From: CAZPNX01 sp964588285
GTDB lineage: Bacteria > Edwardsbacteria > AC1 > EtOH8
Assembly: GCA_964588285.1 (NCBI GenBank)
Contig: CAZPNX010000002.1
Span: 62,001 to 126,000 of the forward strand
Reading direction: 5' to 3'
DNA: 64,000 nt
The position numbers and the translations under genes are program-made. Every line of letters starts with the position of its first letter. Within the stretch, counting starts at the first letter, position 1. Positions 33,217 to 41,993 of this stretch are shown piece by piece. The notes below the pieces were generated by a model. That model did not search any database. It was not told the DNA's origin and worked only from the letters and a program-made list of their open reading frames with translations.

Positions 33217-33590
33217 ATATCACGCTGCCCCCGTCTTGTCAAGGCCCTTCCCTGCTCAGGGTAGGCACCAAGCAACCCCTGCCTGCCGCAGGCAGGAAAG
33301 AGCACGACTGCTCAGCTGCCGTGGTTGGCGTCAGGGTCCCCGCCGTCAGCGATGCGGGCTGCCTCCAGCGCCGAAGAAGCGCTCATTGGGTGTTTGGCCG
33401 CCTGCTGGTTCTGGTTCAATGAGTGCCGGCGCGGTTGCCTAACCCACCGCAGCGCTGGGCGGATAAGTTCTTTGCCCCTTTATTTCAAGAAAGGGGAATA
33501 AAGTTTGCGACGAATCCAATTGGCACCCAGCCAACTACCTTTTTCCCAACTATAAACGCCGAAGGACCTTTTTATCTTGTGTGGTTTATA
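33217..33590. other. intergenic, no gene seen
   Basis: About 370 bp between the nucleotidyltransferase start and nuclease fragment B. It holds a short CCTGCCGCAGG dyad near 33281 and AT-rich sequence at the right. No protein-like frame is seen. Confidence 0.45.
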
Positions 33591-33850
33591 CTAATGATCT
33601 ACCTTCACAAACCTTACCGCCTCCTCCTCGACCCTGCTGATAAATCCCTTTAACGCCCTCTCCAATCTGGCATCCTCCTCCCTCTCCTCCCACAGCCTCT
33701 CCAGCGCCCCGATGTCCAGCCTCGACACCTCCTCCCAGATCCCGGCCTTCTTCACCGCCTTCTCCAGCTCCTCCCTGCCCTCCTCCCCGGCCCTGGGGAA
33801 TTGGATTTTTTTCTACTACCAAGGCGCAGCCGCTGCCCGTGATTCTGATC
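33591..33850 (-). pseudogene. 3' fragment B of a PD-(D/E)XK nuclease gene
   Basis: It reads ITGSGCALVVEK, then, after a slip in a run of seven A, IQFPRAGEEGREELEKAVKK, then IWEEVSRLDIGALERLWEE, then ISRVEEEAVRFVKVDH to TAG 33591-33593. The match to the complete gene at 35488-36702 is close up to ALER, after which that gene has a different tail. It starts just past the stop of the ATPase gene at 33879. Confidence 0.78.
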
Positions 33851-33878
33851 GCCCGGAGCCTGCCGGAGCATGGAGCAT

Positions 33879-35195
33879 TCAGCAAGTTGCGTCTCCGGCC
33901 AGCAGCCAGTCGCTTGCCGCGTGCCACCGTATCCCGCGCGGCAGGTCCCGCGGTTCTTCCGTATCCAGGACCACCAGATTCATAGTGGCCCGCGGGTGTT
34001 CCCTGCGGGCCTCCAACAGGGCGGAAATCTCCCGCTGCCGGGTTTCCTCGGCATCAATCCCGGCGCAGGCCTGGATGAGCTCCAGCCGCCCGTCCGGATG
34101 GCGCGCCAAGAAATCAACCTCGGCGCCGCCTTCGGTTTTTATGTAGGTTATCGCCGCCCCCCGGCGTTCCAGCTCGAGCATCACGGCCGTCTCCAGGGCG
34201 TGGCCGGCGTTGGCCCGGCCGGAACGGTCGAACAGGGGGATCAGCCCGGTATCGACCGGATACACCTTGCGGGGGTTCACCATCCTCCGCCGCTCCGACT
34301 TGGCTTCCAGGGACACCGTCCGCACCAGAAACGAGTCCTCCAGCCACTCCAGGTATTCATACAAGGTGTCCTTTCCGATGGAAAACCCCTGGGATCGAAG
34401 GTCGCGGTGAAACTTTCCGATGCTGAAGGTGCCGGCGGCGTTTCCCAGGAGATGCCGCACCAACCAGCGCAGAGCGGCCGGATGAGTGGCTCCGTGCCGC
34501 TCCATGACATCCCGGAGCAGAACCGCGTCCACGTACCCACCCAGCAGGCCGGAGCGGTCCCGCAAGGCGGCGCCAATAGCTTCGGGAAAGCCTCCTCCTG
34601 CCAGGTACTCCCGCAGATCCTTTTCCAGGGCCGAGCGACGGGCCTTGGGCAGGCGCCCCGGGGCCGTCCCCGGCTCCCGACCCAGGTGCCGCAGGTACTC
34701 CCTGAAACTGAAGGGATGCACCAGTACCTCCATGGCCCGACCCCGCATGCTGGTGGCGACCTCGCGCGACAACAGCTTGGCCGATGAGCCGGATAGGAAC
34801 AACTCGATCTTCTCCGTTTCCAGAAGTCGCCTGGCGAAAACCTCCCATCCCGGCACTGCCTGGATCTCGTCCAGGAAGAAGGCCGCCCTTTTCGCGTCCC
34901 GCCACTCGGGATGCATCCGGTAATACTCCTCCACGATCAGGTGAAGGTCGGAAGCCTTCATCCCGGCCAGCCGCTCGTCCTCGAAACCGAAGTACAGCAG
35001 GCCCTGGCGTTCCGTCCCCCGGGCCAGCCGGTCGGCCATCACCTGCCACAGGAAGCAGGTCTTGCCGGTGCGGCGCATGCCGATCACGGCCACCGCCTTG
35101 CCTGGAACGCCGGGCAGGCGTATGTCACGCCGGGTCAGCGCCGGCAGGGAGGCGGCCAGCGAATCGTTTATCTTGCGGCGTATCAGTTCGCGCAT
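33879..35195 (-). CDS. AAA+ ATPase with DUF4143-type C-terminus (COG1373)
   Basis: A 438-residue protein. Walker A GMRRTGKT (39-46), Walker B AFFLDEIQAVPGWE (about 104-117) and the sensor FLSGSSAKLLSREVATSMRGR are present. A C-terminal restriction-endonuclease-like DUF4143 part follows (about 220-400), ending AEVDFLARHPDGRLELIQAC. This family is widespread, often next to repeats and mobile DNA, and has no settled function. Start ATG 35195 has a GAAGGA site. Promoter and leader are covered by a nested palindrome. A second, less similar member lies at 36704-37942. Confidence 0.8.
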   Translation of the reverse strand: MRELIRRKINDSLAASLPALTRRDIRLPGVPGKAVAVIGMRRTGKTCFLWQVMADRLARGTERQGLLYFGFEDERLAGMKASDLHLIVEEYYRMHPEWRDAKRAAFFLDEIQAVPGWEVFARRLLETEKIELFLSGSSAKLLSREVATSMRGRAMEVLVHPFSFREYLRHLGREPGTAPGRLPKARRSALEKDLREYLAGGGFPEAIGAALRDRSGLLGGYVDAVLLRDVMERHGATHPAALRWLVRHLLGNAAGTFSIGKFHRDLRSQGFSIGKDTLYEYLEWLEDSFLVRTVSLEAKSERRRMVNPRKVYPVDTGLIPLFDRSGRANAGHALETAVMLELERRGAAITYIKTEGGAEVDFLARHPDGRLELIQACAGIDAEETRQREISALLEARREHPRATMNLVVLDTEEPRDLPRGIRWHAASDWLLAGDATC

Positions 35196-35196
35196 T

Positions 35197-35250
35197 TATC
35201 CTTCAACAAAGGACAATATATCATTAAATTGTCCTTCTGTCAAGGATAAT
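35197..35250 (-). promoter_or_regulatory. promoter inside a nested palindrome
   Basis: On the - strand TTGACA, a 17-bp spacer and TATATT give a good promoter ending about 25 bp before the ATG. The whole is symmetrical: TTATCCTT-n-AAGGACAAT ... ATTGTCCTT-n-AAGGATAA. The core AAGGACAAT / ATTGTCCTT (35209-35217, 35228-35236) is perfect. It covers the promoter and the ribosome-binding site, so a bound protein or an RNA fold would control this gene. Confidence 0.7.
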
Positions 35251-35487
35251 TTAATGAGCCCCAGATCTGCCGGCGAAATCCGCCCAGCCGCAGCCATCTC
35301 GTCCTTCATAGCTTTCATCCTGCCGGCCGCGTCCGGTTTACCCGCATTCCAAAGCGGCCATGAACACGGACCGATTGTCTGTCCACGGCTTGGACACGTT
35401 CCCCATGCCTTTTTTGTAACCTAGAAAGTTTAGCAAAACCAAGCATAATCCCAACCGCGAAAGGGTTCTGTTATCGCCATGGCTGCG

Positions 35488-36702
35488 TCAGACAGGAGCC
35501 CCTTCCTGGCCGGCCACCAGCCTCACCACGTCCTGCTCCCCGGTTTCGGCAAATTCCAGTATCTTTTTCCCGTTCCGATCGTCGAGCCCCCCTCGAGCCG
35601 CCTTCCTCTCCAGCGCTCCGATATCCAGCTTCGATACCTCCTCCCAGATCCCGGCCTTTTTCACCGCCTTCTCCAGCTCCTCCCGGCCCTCCTCCCCGGC
35701 CCTGGGGAACTGGACCTTGGTTTGCCGCTCCACTACCAGGGCGCAGCCGTTGCCTGCGATTTTGGTCAACTGGTGCTTCCTGGCATAGGCCAAGGCCGCC
35801 TGGGCCACCTCATCCTGCTCCTGCCCAATTTCCTTGATTTTCTTGTTCAGCTCGGCCGCCTTGGCCCGCAGGGCCGCGTACTTGTTCACCAAAACCACGC
35901 CGGGCTCTTTGAGATACTTGTTGGCCGGCAGCTCGGCCGTTTTGCGCTCATGCGCCTTGGCCGGGCAGAAGTCCGGGTATTCGCACCAGTCGCACAGGGC
36001 GCTCTCCTTGGGCTGGAATTTAGTATCCTTCTCGATGGTCTTGATGAGCCAGACGATCTGCTTTTTAAGATCTTTAAGCTGGGCCGGTGTGCGGCGCGAC
36101 ACCATCTCCTGGTCGAACATCAGGTAGTGCCATACTAAGTCTATGCGCTTTGCATCCCTAAAATTCTGCTGGACTCCGATCTGGTACAGGGCCAGCTGGC
36201 GGTCCTCCTCCAGGTCCCGGGCGACGGGCAGGCGGCCGCCGGTCTTGTAGTCGTGGATCTGGTACCCGCCTCTGCCGTCGTGGCACAGCCGGTCGATGAA
36301 CCCGGTCAGTTTGTAGCCGTCAAGCTCCAGGTTCACCGGGTATTCGTTGGCAATGGTGATCTCCCTGTCGAATGGCTGGTAGCGATTGTAGTAATGGGTG
36401 AGACACTTTTTGCCCGAGTCACGGTAATGAGACTTGGTGTATCCCTGGCGGACGATGACGATGTCGTCCCGCCACTCACGGTCCCAGATGAACTGGAAAT
36501 GGCCCAGCAGGTCGTCCAGGGTGTTTAGCTTGGTCAGGACCAGGTCCTTGTACAGCTTCTCCAGCGCGTCGTGTACCCGGCTGCCTAAAAACTGCTCGAT
36601 GGTCTGGTAGCCCTCGACTTTGATCTTGTCGATGTACCTCAGCTTATACTGCTGGGGGCAGGATTCGTAGGTGGCCAGGCGGGAATTGGAGTAGACGGGC
36701 AT
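35488..36702 (-). CDS. PD-(D/E)XK nuclease-superfamily protein with Cys cluster (RecB/Cas4-like)
   Basis: A 404-residue protein. It starts VYSNSRLATYESCPQQYKLRYIDKI, the usual entry of RecB-like nucleases. Catalytic elements are GSRVHDALE (His, about 41-49), LTGFIDRLC (Asp) and YQIHDYKTG (Asp-x-Lys). CDWCEYPDFCPA with the first Cys (ESCP) suits a 4Fe-4S cluster. The tail after ALER differs from that of the two gene fragments nearby, so this copy has itself recombined. It follows the ATPase at 36704 by 1 bp. Fragments of its 5' and 3' ends surround it. Confidence 0.75.
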   Translation of the reverse strand: MPVYSNSRLATYESCPQQYKLRYIDKIKVEGYQTIEQFLGSRVHDALEKLYKDLVLTKLNTLDDLLGHFQFIWDREWRDDIVIVRQGYTKSHYRDSGKKCLTHYYNRYQPFDREITIANEYPVNLELDGYKLTGFIDRLCHDGRGGYQIHDYKTGGRLPVARDLEEDRQLALYQIGVQQNFRDAKRIDLVWHYLMFDQEMVSRRTPAQLKDLKKQIVWLIKTIEKDTKFQPKESALCDWCEYPDFCPAKAHERKTAELPANKYLKEPGVVLVNKYAALRAKAAELNKKIKEIGQEQDEVAQAALAYARKHQLTKIAGNGCALVVERQTKVQFPRAGEEGREELEKAVKKAGIWEEVSKLDIGALERKAARGGLDDRNGKKILEFAETGEQDVVRLVAGQEGAPV

Positions 36703-36703
36703 G

Positions 36704-37942
36704 TCAGAAGACCGCCTCCAGCGGTAGGGCTACTATCTTTTCATCTATCATCTCGATTCTCTCCCCGCTGTATATCACCGCGCCCAGCTTAGTCTCGGGA
36801 TGAAATTTCATGAACTCCCGCAAATGTGCGGTGTCGGAGAAAGTTACCTCTTTCCCCAGCTTGGTCTCGATGGGAAGAACCAGTTTCCCCTGCTCCAGCA
36901 CGAAATCCACCTCCCGGCCGTCCACCGTGCGCCAGTGATAAACGGCCGGCTTGGGCGCCAGCGTTTCGGCCCAGGCCCTGATCTGGGAGAGGACAAATGT
37001 CTCGAACATGGCCCCGGCTTCCTTGGTATTTTTTAGACCATCCCGATCGAAATGCCCTGTCAGAAAACAGGCCAGCCCGGCGTCGAACCAATAGAACTTG
37101 GGCGCCTTGATCAGCCGCTTGCCCCGGTTGCGGAAGTAGGCCGGCACCCGGTGCAGCATGTTGGTGGTCTCCAGCAGGCCCAGGTGCCGATGGATAGTAG
37201 GCTGGCTGATGCCCAGCTCCCGGGAGATCTCGGTCTGGTTCAGGGGCTGGCCGCTGCGCAAAGCCGTGGCCGCCATCAGCCGCCTGAAGTCAGGAAGGTC
37301 TGAGACCGACGAGGCCTCCCGCAGATCCCGCTCCAGATAGGTGGCCGTGTACCCCTCCCACCACCGAACCTGCTGACCAACCTCCAGCCACATCAGCGGC
37401 GGCAACATCCCGCGCAGCATCAGCGAAAGATAATCCCGCCGGGGCGCGGCCGCGGGTTTGGGCGCCCTGCCCCCCAGCAGATCGGTGAGAATCTGTTTGG
37501 GCCTTCGTCCATCCTCCTCGCCTAAGGTCATGGGCCCCAGCCAGAAATAGGCCGCCCTTCCGGCCAGGCTTTCGGAGACATGCCTCATGAGCAGCAGATT
37601 GGACGATCCGGACAGCACCGCCCGAACCGCCCCCCGGTCGACGTCCCGTTTAAGGGCGAGCAGCAGCTCCGGCGCCCGCTGAACCTCATCGATAACTACA
37701 TGGGGACGGCCGGCCCATAGCCCGGCTGGGCTCTCCCGGGCCTGTCGCAGGGTCTGGTAGTCGTCCAGGGTAACGTAGTGCCAGTCCCGGAACGGCGCCT
37801 GGTTTTGTAAAAGAGTGCTTTTGCCGGTCTGGCGGGCGCCGCTCAGCACCAGCACCCGGTGGCTTTTGGCGGCCCGGGCCAGCGGCCCGGCCAAGAGCCG
37901 CTCTTTGTAAATCCATTCACGCCTTGAATGATATTTATTCAT
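36704..37942 (-). CDS. AAA+ ATPase with DUF4143-type C-terminus, second copy
   Basis: 412 residues from ATG 37942 (MNKYHSRREW). Walker A GARQTGKS (35-42), Walker B PHVVIDEVQRAPEL, sensor LSGSSNLLLMRHVSESLAGR and a helix-turn-helix-like QTEISRELGISQPTIHRHL near the middle are visible. The DUF4143 end has GREVDFVLEQGKLVLPIETK. The frame opens at a TTG at 37978, but that TTG is the start of a -35 box, so ATG 37942 is the start. It is 1 bp from the nuclease gene downstream. Confidence 0.8.
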   Translation of the reverse strand: MNKYHSRREWIYKERLLAGPLARAAKSHRVLVLSGARQTGKSTLLQNQAPFRDWHYVTLDDYQTLRQARESPAGLWAGRPHVVIDEVQRAPELLLALKRDVDRGAVRAVLSGSSNLLLMRHVSESLAGRAAYFWLGPMTLGEEDGRRPKQILTDLLGGRAPKPAAAPRRDYLSLMLRGMLPPLMWLEVGQQVRWWEGYTATYLERDLREASSVSDLPDFRRLMAATALRSGQPLNQTEISRELGISQPTIHRHLGLLETTNMLHRVPAYFRNRGKRLIKAPKFYWFDAGLACFLTGHFDRDGLKNTKEAGAMFETFVLSQIRAWAETLAPKPAVYHWRTVDGREVDFVLEQGKLVLPIETKLGKEVTFSDTAHLREFMKFHPETKLGAVIYSGERIEMIDEKIVALPLEAVF

Positions 37943-37949
37943 GTATTGA

Positions 37950-37978
37950 ATTATACTACAAAGAGGCCGGTCTGTCAA
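37950..37978 (-). promoter_or_regulatory. consensus promoter giving a leaderless ATPase mRNA
   Basis: On the - strand TTGACA (37978-37973), 17 bp, TATAAT (37955-37950), then 7 bases and the ATG (37942). Transcription should begin at the start codon. The -35 box lies in an inverted repeat (GGCCGGT / ACCGGCC) at the junction with the nuclease fragment upstream. Confidence 0.75.
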
Positions 37979-38110
37979 CCGGCCGGGTCGCCAAGGAACT
38001 GCTCGATGGTCTGGTACCCCTCGACTTTGATCATGTCGATGTACCTCAGCTTGTACTGCTGGGGGCAGGATTCGTAGGTGGCAAGTCGGGAGTGGGAGTA
38101 AATTGACATG
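37976..38110 (-). pseudogene. 5' fragment of the PD-(D/E)XK nuclease gene
   Basis: ATG 38110 reads SIYSHSRLATYESCPQQYK, continues LRYIDMIKVEGYQTIEQFLG and then leaves the nuclease sequence to stop after DPAG at 37976. The same text opens the complete gene at 36702. The ATPase promoter begins in the last codons. It looks as if an ATPase cassette entered, or recombined into, one copy of the nuclease gene. Confidence 0.78.
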
Positions 38111-38138
38111 TTACGTAATTCTATTTTTTAAATATGCC

Positions 38139-38525
38139 TTACTTATCAACAATCATTTTCGCCTTTCGTAAAATAAAACCAAGACCTGTTTTTTCAATAC
38201 ATAGTGCATTAACAAATTCTATTGCTTCATTTTTATACTTATCAATGATTTCATTATTAATATCTGATTCCTGTATTTCCTTTTCAATCACAATATGAGG
38301 CTGAAAGACTGGTGCTCCACCATAAAATAACTGATATTGGTAGCCAATTACTACCCTTGCTTTTTTCGTCAAGCCTTTCTTGCTTTCTTGCCGGTAGTAT
38401 GGGCTTACTCTAACTTCAATTCTGGGTATATCATTGACGGATTTAATAGCAACGCTTCTTATGTTATGCAAGTAAAGTAGTATTGCTATGGCCAAAATGA
38501 CCTGAAGTACTGCCAGATAAATCAT
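38139..38525 (-). CDS. hypothetical membrane-anchored protein, AT-rich
   Basis: A 128-residue protein of no family I recognise. One N-terminal hydrophobic helix (about 3-20, LAVLQVILAIAILLYL) is followed by a soluble basic domain. The gene is distinctly AT-rich beside its GC-rich neighbours, which suggests transfer from another source. It lies just after the WYL gene at 38546 (20 bp) and could be the last gene of that operon. Confidence 0.5.
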   Translation of the reverse strand: MIYLAVLQVILAIAILLYLHNIRSVAIKSVNDIPRIEVRVSPYYRQESKKGLTKKARVVIGYQYQLFYGGAPVFQPHIVIEKEIQESDINNEIIDKYKNEAIEFVNALCIEKTGLGFILRKAKMIVDK

Positions 38526-38545
38526 ATCGCTTTCTCCTTTGATTA

Positions 38546-39514
38546 TTAGCGCGGATGATGTTCTACTGAGACAATCTCTTTAATGGTTCTTTTTGCTTCC
38601 TCATTATCTACTATACGTGCTTCACCTCCATAATGAAGCACCCACCTGGCCACCCAGGTAAAGTTATTGGCCCTAAGAGTCAGCACCGCCGAGCCGTCCC
38701 TGTTGGCCACGGCGTTTGCGCTCCGCTCCAGTATATACGGCGCCACCTTGGGCGAGAACCAGATCTTCACCTCCTGCTCCCGGCCGGTGGGCCGGAACAG
38801 GTGCCCGTCCTCCAAGAAGGTCGCGATGTCAAAATTCTCCGGGACCTCGTATCTTTTCTCCAGCAGCCTGATCTCCCTTATCCGGTCCGCCTTGAATATC
38901 CTCACCTCCCCGGCCAGCAGGCACCTGGCCACTAAGTACCACTGCCCACCGTAGAGCAGGAATCCATAGGGCTCCACCACCCGGCGTTTGAGCTCCTCGG
39001 TGGAGCCGGTGAAGTAAAGCATCTCGGCCTGCCGCAGCTCCCTCCTGGCCCGGTCCAGGGTCTCTAAGATCTCCCGGCAGGATCTGTCGGCCTGGCGCAC
39101 CAGCACCTTTTGGCTCAGCCGCTCGAAGAACATTCGCTCCCCGGGCAGCAGCGCCACCTCCAGCTTGCGCAGGATGGAGCCGATCACCTCCCGGTACTTT
39201 TCCATCCTGTAAAGCGGCATCAGGGCCGTGCGCAGGGCCAGGACCTCTCCGGCCGTCAGGCTCAGAGGGGAGCGGAATTGCTCGGCTGCCGAGATCTCCA
39301 AATTGCCGTCCTTGTCCATCAGGGCCATGATCAGGTCCCCCGGCCCCCTGGGGTAGGCCCCGCATAGGGAAAGCCTTCGGAGCTGCCTGAGGAACTCCTT
39401 CTGGGTCATGCCCGTCCTGCGGGCCAATTTAGACACCGGCTCCCCGGCCCTCCGGTTAAGATAAGGCAGCAAAGCCAGCATCCTCAAAAGGTCGTTTCCC
39501 TTGGCCTTAGGCAT
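38546..39514 (-). CDS. WYL-domain regulator, PafC-like
   Basis: A 322-residue protein. An N-terminal helix-turn-helix (about 8-60, SKLARRTGMTQKEFLRQLRRL) precedes a WYL domain (about 140-230, YGFLLYGGQWYLVARCLLAGEVRIFKADRI) and a WCX-type C-terminal part (about 250-320). It overlaps the second WYL gene by 8 bp. Tandem WYL genes are the hallmark of PafB/PafC, which together turn on DNA-damage genes independently of LexA in mycobacteria. The promoter boxes found at 44.5-56.5 kb match that system. Confidence 0.8.
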   Translation of the reverse strand: MPKAKGNDLLRMLALLPYLNRRAGEPVSKLARRTGMTQKEFLRQLRRLSLCGAYPRGPGDLIMALMDKDGNLEISAAEQFRSPLSLTAGEVLALRTALMPLYRMEKYREVIGSILRKLEVALLPGERMFFERLSQKVLVRQADRSCREILETLDRARRELRQAEMLYFTGSTEELKRRVVEPYGFLLYGGQWYLVARCLLAGEVRIFKADRIREIRLLEKRYEVPENFDIATFLEDGHLFRPTGREQEVKIWFSPKVAPYILERSANAVANRDGSAVLTLRANNFTWVARWVLHYGGEARIVDNEEAKRTIKEIVSVEHHPR

Positions 39515-40571
39515 GGCGGTACACCTCCCGCACCTCTTCCAGATGCCTGGCCACGCCCTCGGCCATCCAAACCGGCTCCAATATTTTCACCCGGTCGCAG
39601 TTGGCCGCGGCCCAGCGGATGAACGGCCCCGCGTTGCGCACCACAAGCTCGGCCTCGTTCCCGGCCCACTTGACGTTCTCGCCCAGCTCAGCCTTGATTA
39701 TCCAGACATCATCTGTTTTCACTTTGAGCCTGACCCTGCAGTCAGGCCCAATCGCGAACGCCCAGGCCTTGCAGCCGATAAGGTCTCTGGAGTCAAAGTC
39801 CCTGGGTATCTGATAAGTGTCCTTCAGGATCCTGATGCCCGACATCCGGGACACCTTAAAAACACGAAGGGCCCGGCGCAGCCTGCAGAAGCCGGCCGCG
39901 TACCAGGCCCCGTAATGAAAAACTAAGTTGTAGATGTCGACCTGCCTCTTGGTGGCCTTCCTGTCCTCGGGGCCGTTGTTCAAACCGTGATACTCGAAGG
40001 ACACCCTCCGATTCTCCCGCAGGGCCGCCATCAGCGCCGGCAGGTTTTGGGCGTCCCAGGCGGCGTCGGCCCGTTCGCCCAGTGCCACGGCCACATCCGG
40101 CTTCCTGCCGGGCCCGCTTTCATGGCCGGGCTGGCATTCCAGCTTCTGCCAGACAGATTTAAGTTCGGGAGGATGGTGTCCCCTGGCCATGGCGCTTCCG
40201 ATCACGCTTAACGCCAGCCACTCGTCGGCCTCCAGGTCCAGCTGAGGCATGAAGCACTCACTGGGGTCTATCCAGTAGCCGATCTCATCGGGACGGTAAT
40301 CGGCCGCCTCTTTTGAGTCTATCGGGCATCGGTCACGGATGCGAAAAATTTTGACCGGGATGCCGGATCGGCGCAGCTCCTCCCGGTCGCGGGCGAAGAT
40401 TCTGTCGAACGTCCGATCTGTCGCCTTCTTGTACGTTTCGCAGGCCTTTCTGATGGTCTCTTTCGCTACCGGGTTTCGGCTTTTCAATAGGAAGGCCATC
40501 AGGGCGAACAGGCGTTCGCTCTTGGGCAGGGCCATGGCCTTGATTTTCCCTTGCCTTTCAGGTTGGGGCAT
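39507..40571 (-). CDS. WYL-domain regulator, PafB-like
   Basis: A 354-residue protein, or 342 from the inner ATG (MALPKSERLF). An N-terminal HTH has ALMAFLLKSRNPVAKETIRKACETY and then a ERLFALMAF-type start as in PafB. The WYL domain (about 195-270) has VDIYNLVFHYGAWYAAGFCRLRRALRVFKVSRM. A WCX-like end follows. It is the first gene of the pair and is coupled to the PafC-like gene by an 8-bp overlap. WYL domains can sense single-stranded nucleic acid. Confidence 0.8.
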   Translation of the reverse strand: MPQPERQGKIKAMALPKSERLFALMAFLLKSRNPVAKETIRKACETYKKATDRTFDRIFARDREELRRSGIPVKIFRIRDRCPIDSKEAADYRPDEIGYWIDPSECFMPQLDLEADEWLALSVIGSAMARGHHPPELKSVWQKLECQPGHESGPGRKPDVAVALGERADAAWDAQNLPALMAALRENRRVSFEYHGLNNGPEDRKATKRQVDIYNLVFHYGAWYAAGFCRLRRALRVFKVSRMSGIRILKDTYQIPRDFDSRDLIGCKAWAFAIGPDCRVRLKVKTDDVWIIKAELGENVKWAGNEAELVVRNAGPFIRWAAANCDRVKILEPVWMAEGVARHLEEVREVYRHA

Positions 40572-40618
40572 TTTTCCGGCCTATGTTAAGGATGTCATGT
40601 AATTAGGAAGGTGTTATA

Positions 40619-40647
40619 AGAATACCCCCAACGCTATAAAAAATCAA
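40619..40647 (-). promoter_or_regulatory. candidate promoter of the WYL pair
   Basis: On the - strand TTGATT (40647-40642), 17 bp, TATTCT (40624-40619), about 45 bp before the gene. It lacks the TGTC box seen at the other promoters of the locus, so the regulators themselves may be expressed constitutively. The rest of the 300-bp gap up to 40871 shows no gene. Confidence 0.5.
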
Positions 40648-40871
40648 GATAAATTTAATTCGATTTACACTTTTCGCCTTGCGCCTTACTCTGACCCTCG
40701 ACCCGTGTTCTCTCCATCAAAACTTCTTAGCCAAGCTTTTTATCGCCCAGAGCCTTTGTAATAGTTCCAGGGGGCATTTGTCTATAATATCCGCTAGCGA
40801 TACTTAAATGCTCTTTTTCTGATCCCTGAGAAGCTTGTGATCGTGCTCATTGCTCTTCTTGATCGCTATGT

Positions 40872-41993
40872 TCAGCTTTTTTCTTCCTCCTCTGCTTCGG
40901 ACAGCATTATTGCTTCATCGCCCAGAAGACCGTGCCTATGATAGAACCTGGCCATCTCCAGCCTCAGCCCCAACCTAACGGATGGCGAGCTTATCTGTTC
41001 CATGAATTCGACCGCCTTCTCCAGGCGGCCCGCCCTGATGCAGGCCCGGGCGCAGGCTATAAAGAACTTCTGCCGATAATGTTTCGATCCGATGAGCTCC
41101 TGGCACCTCTGTGACCGCTGGTCGCATCCCAGCCGGACGAACAGCGCCCCCAGCCTGGCCAGGTCGCGCTCGCGATCCACGATCCTTCGGGTTTTTCGGC
41201 CATTGGAACCTTCGATCTCCTCTTCCATCGAACCCTCGATAATCCCTAGGGCCTCCTCGGCCAGGCGCAGGGCCTCGCCCTGCTTTCCCAGGGCCAGCAT
41301 GGACCTGGACCGGGACACCAACAGAGCCGTGATCTGTCCCAACGGCCACCCGTCAACCGGGATCCTTTCCACCTCCCCCACAAGCTCGAGTCCCTTATCC
41401 CTGATGCCTAATTGCGCGCAATGCCTGGCCAGCCGACAGAGACCCAGGAACGTAGTCCGGGGATTTCTCTGGGCCCTGACCTCCCCGGCCGCGCCGTCCA
41501 CCGAACGCTTGGCTTTTTCAAGATCGCCTTTGGCGATATGATATTTGGCCAGCGCCTGCCAGATCATAGCCCTGGCCTCAGTGCTGACGCATCTCGCAAT
41601 AACCTCTTCCGCCTCTTTCCACCGCCCCTCCTCCAGCAGGCCCGTGGCCGCCAGGAACCAGAATCCGTCTTCCAAGCAACGGCCTGCGGGATTTCTGGCA
41701 ATCTTTTCCGCCAGCTCTCGAGCCCCATATTCAAATAAATAGAACATGATCGCCGCCTGGATGGCCCTCAGGCTCTCGCCTTTTGACTCCTTGGCTTTTT
41801 TGAATAATTTTCCCAGCAGTCCGGCTGTTATCCGCCACACTTGCCCGTCGCCGGAGCCTTTCATGGCCTCGCTCGTGTAGATTGCTTGGGATATTATATC
41901 GCCCCTTTTGCTCAGCTCGTCGAGCGTATTTTTGTAGATATTTTCCAGAAACCTGTAAGTGTCCTTTAGGCTTTTTGCCCTCGCCTTGACCAC
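40872..41993 (-). CDS. TPR-like helical repeat protein
   Basis: A 373-residue protein made of helical pairs of TPR type, for example EARAMIWQALAKYHIAKGDLEKAKRSV and KFFIACARACIRAGRLEKAVEFM. No enzyme motif is seen. The GTG at 41993 has GGAG 7 bases upstream. It resembles the larger TPR protein at 48313-49743 in style (AEEALGIIEG, RDLARLGALFVRLG). It is probably a scaffold or substrate-recognition partner in the same system. Confidence 0.65.
   Translation of the reverse strand: MVKARAKSLKDTYRFLENIYKNTLDELSKRGDIISQAIYTSEAMKGSGDGQVWRITAGLLGKLFKKAKESKGESLRAIQAAIMFYLFEYGARELAEKIARNPAGRCLEDGFWFLAATGLLEEGRWKEAEEVIARCVSTEARAMIWQALAKYHIAKGDLEKAKRSVDGAAGEVRAQRNPRTTFLGLCRLARHCAQLGIRDKGLELVGEVERIPVDGWPLGQITALLVSRSRSMLALGKQGEALRLAEEALGIIEGSMEEEIEGSNGRKTRRIVDRERDLARLGALFVRLGCDQRSQRCQELIGSKHYRQKFFIACARACIRAGRLEKAVEFMEQISSPSVRLGLRLEMARFYHRHGLLGDEAIMLSEAEEEEKS

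Noticed and set aside
33217..33590. Possible small RNA or gene in the gap
   Set aside because: No promoter plus terminator pair and no coherent frame could be found.
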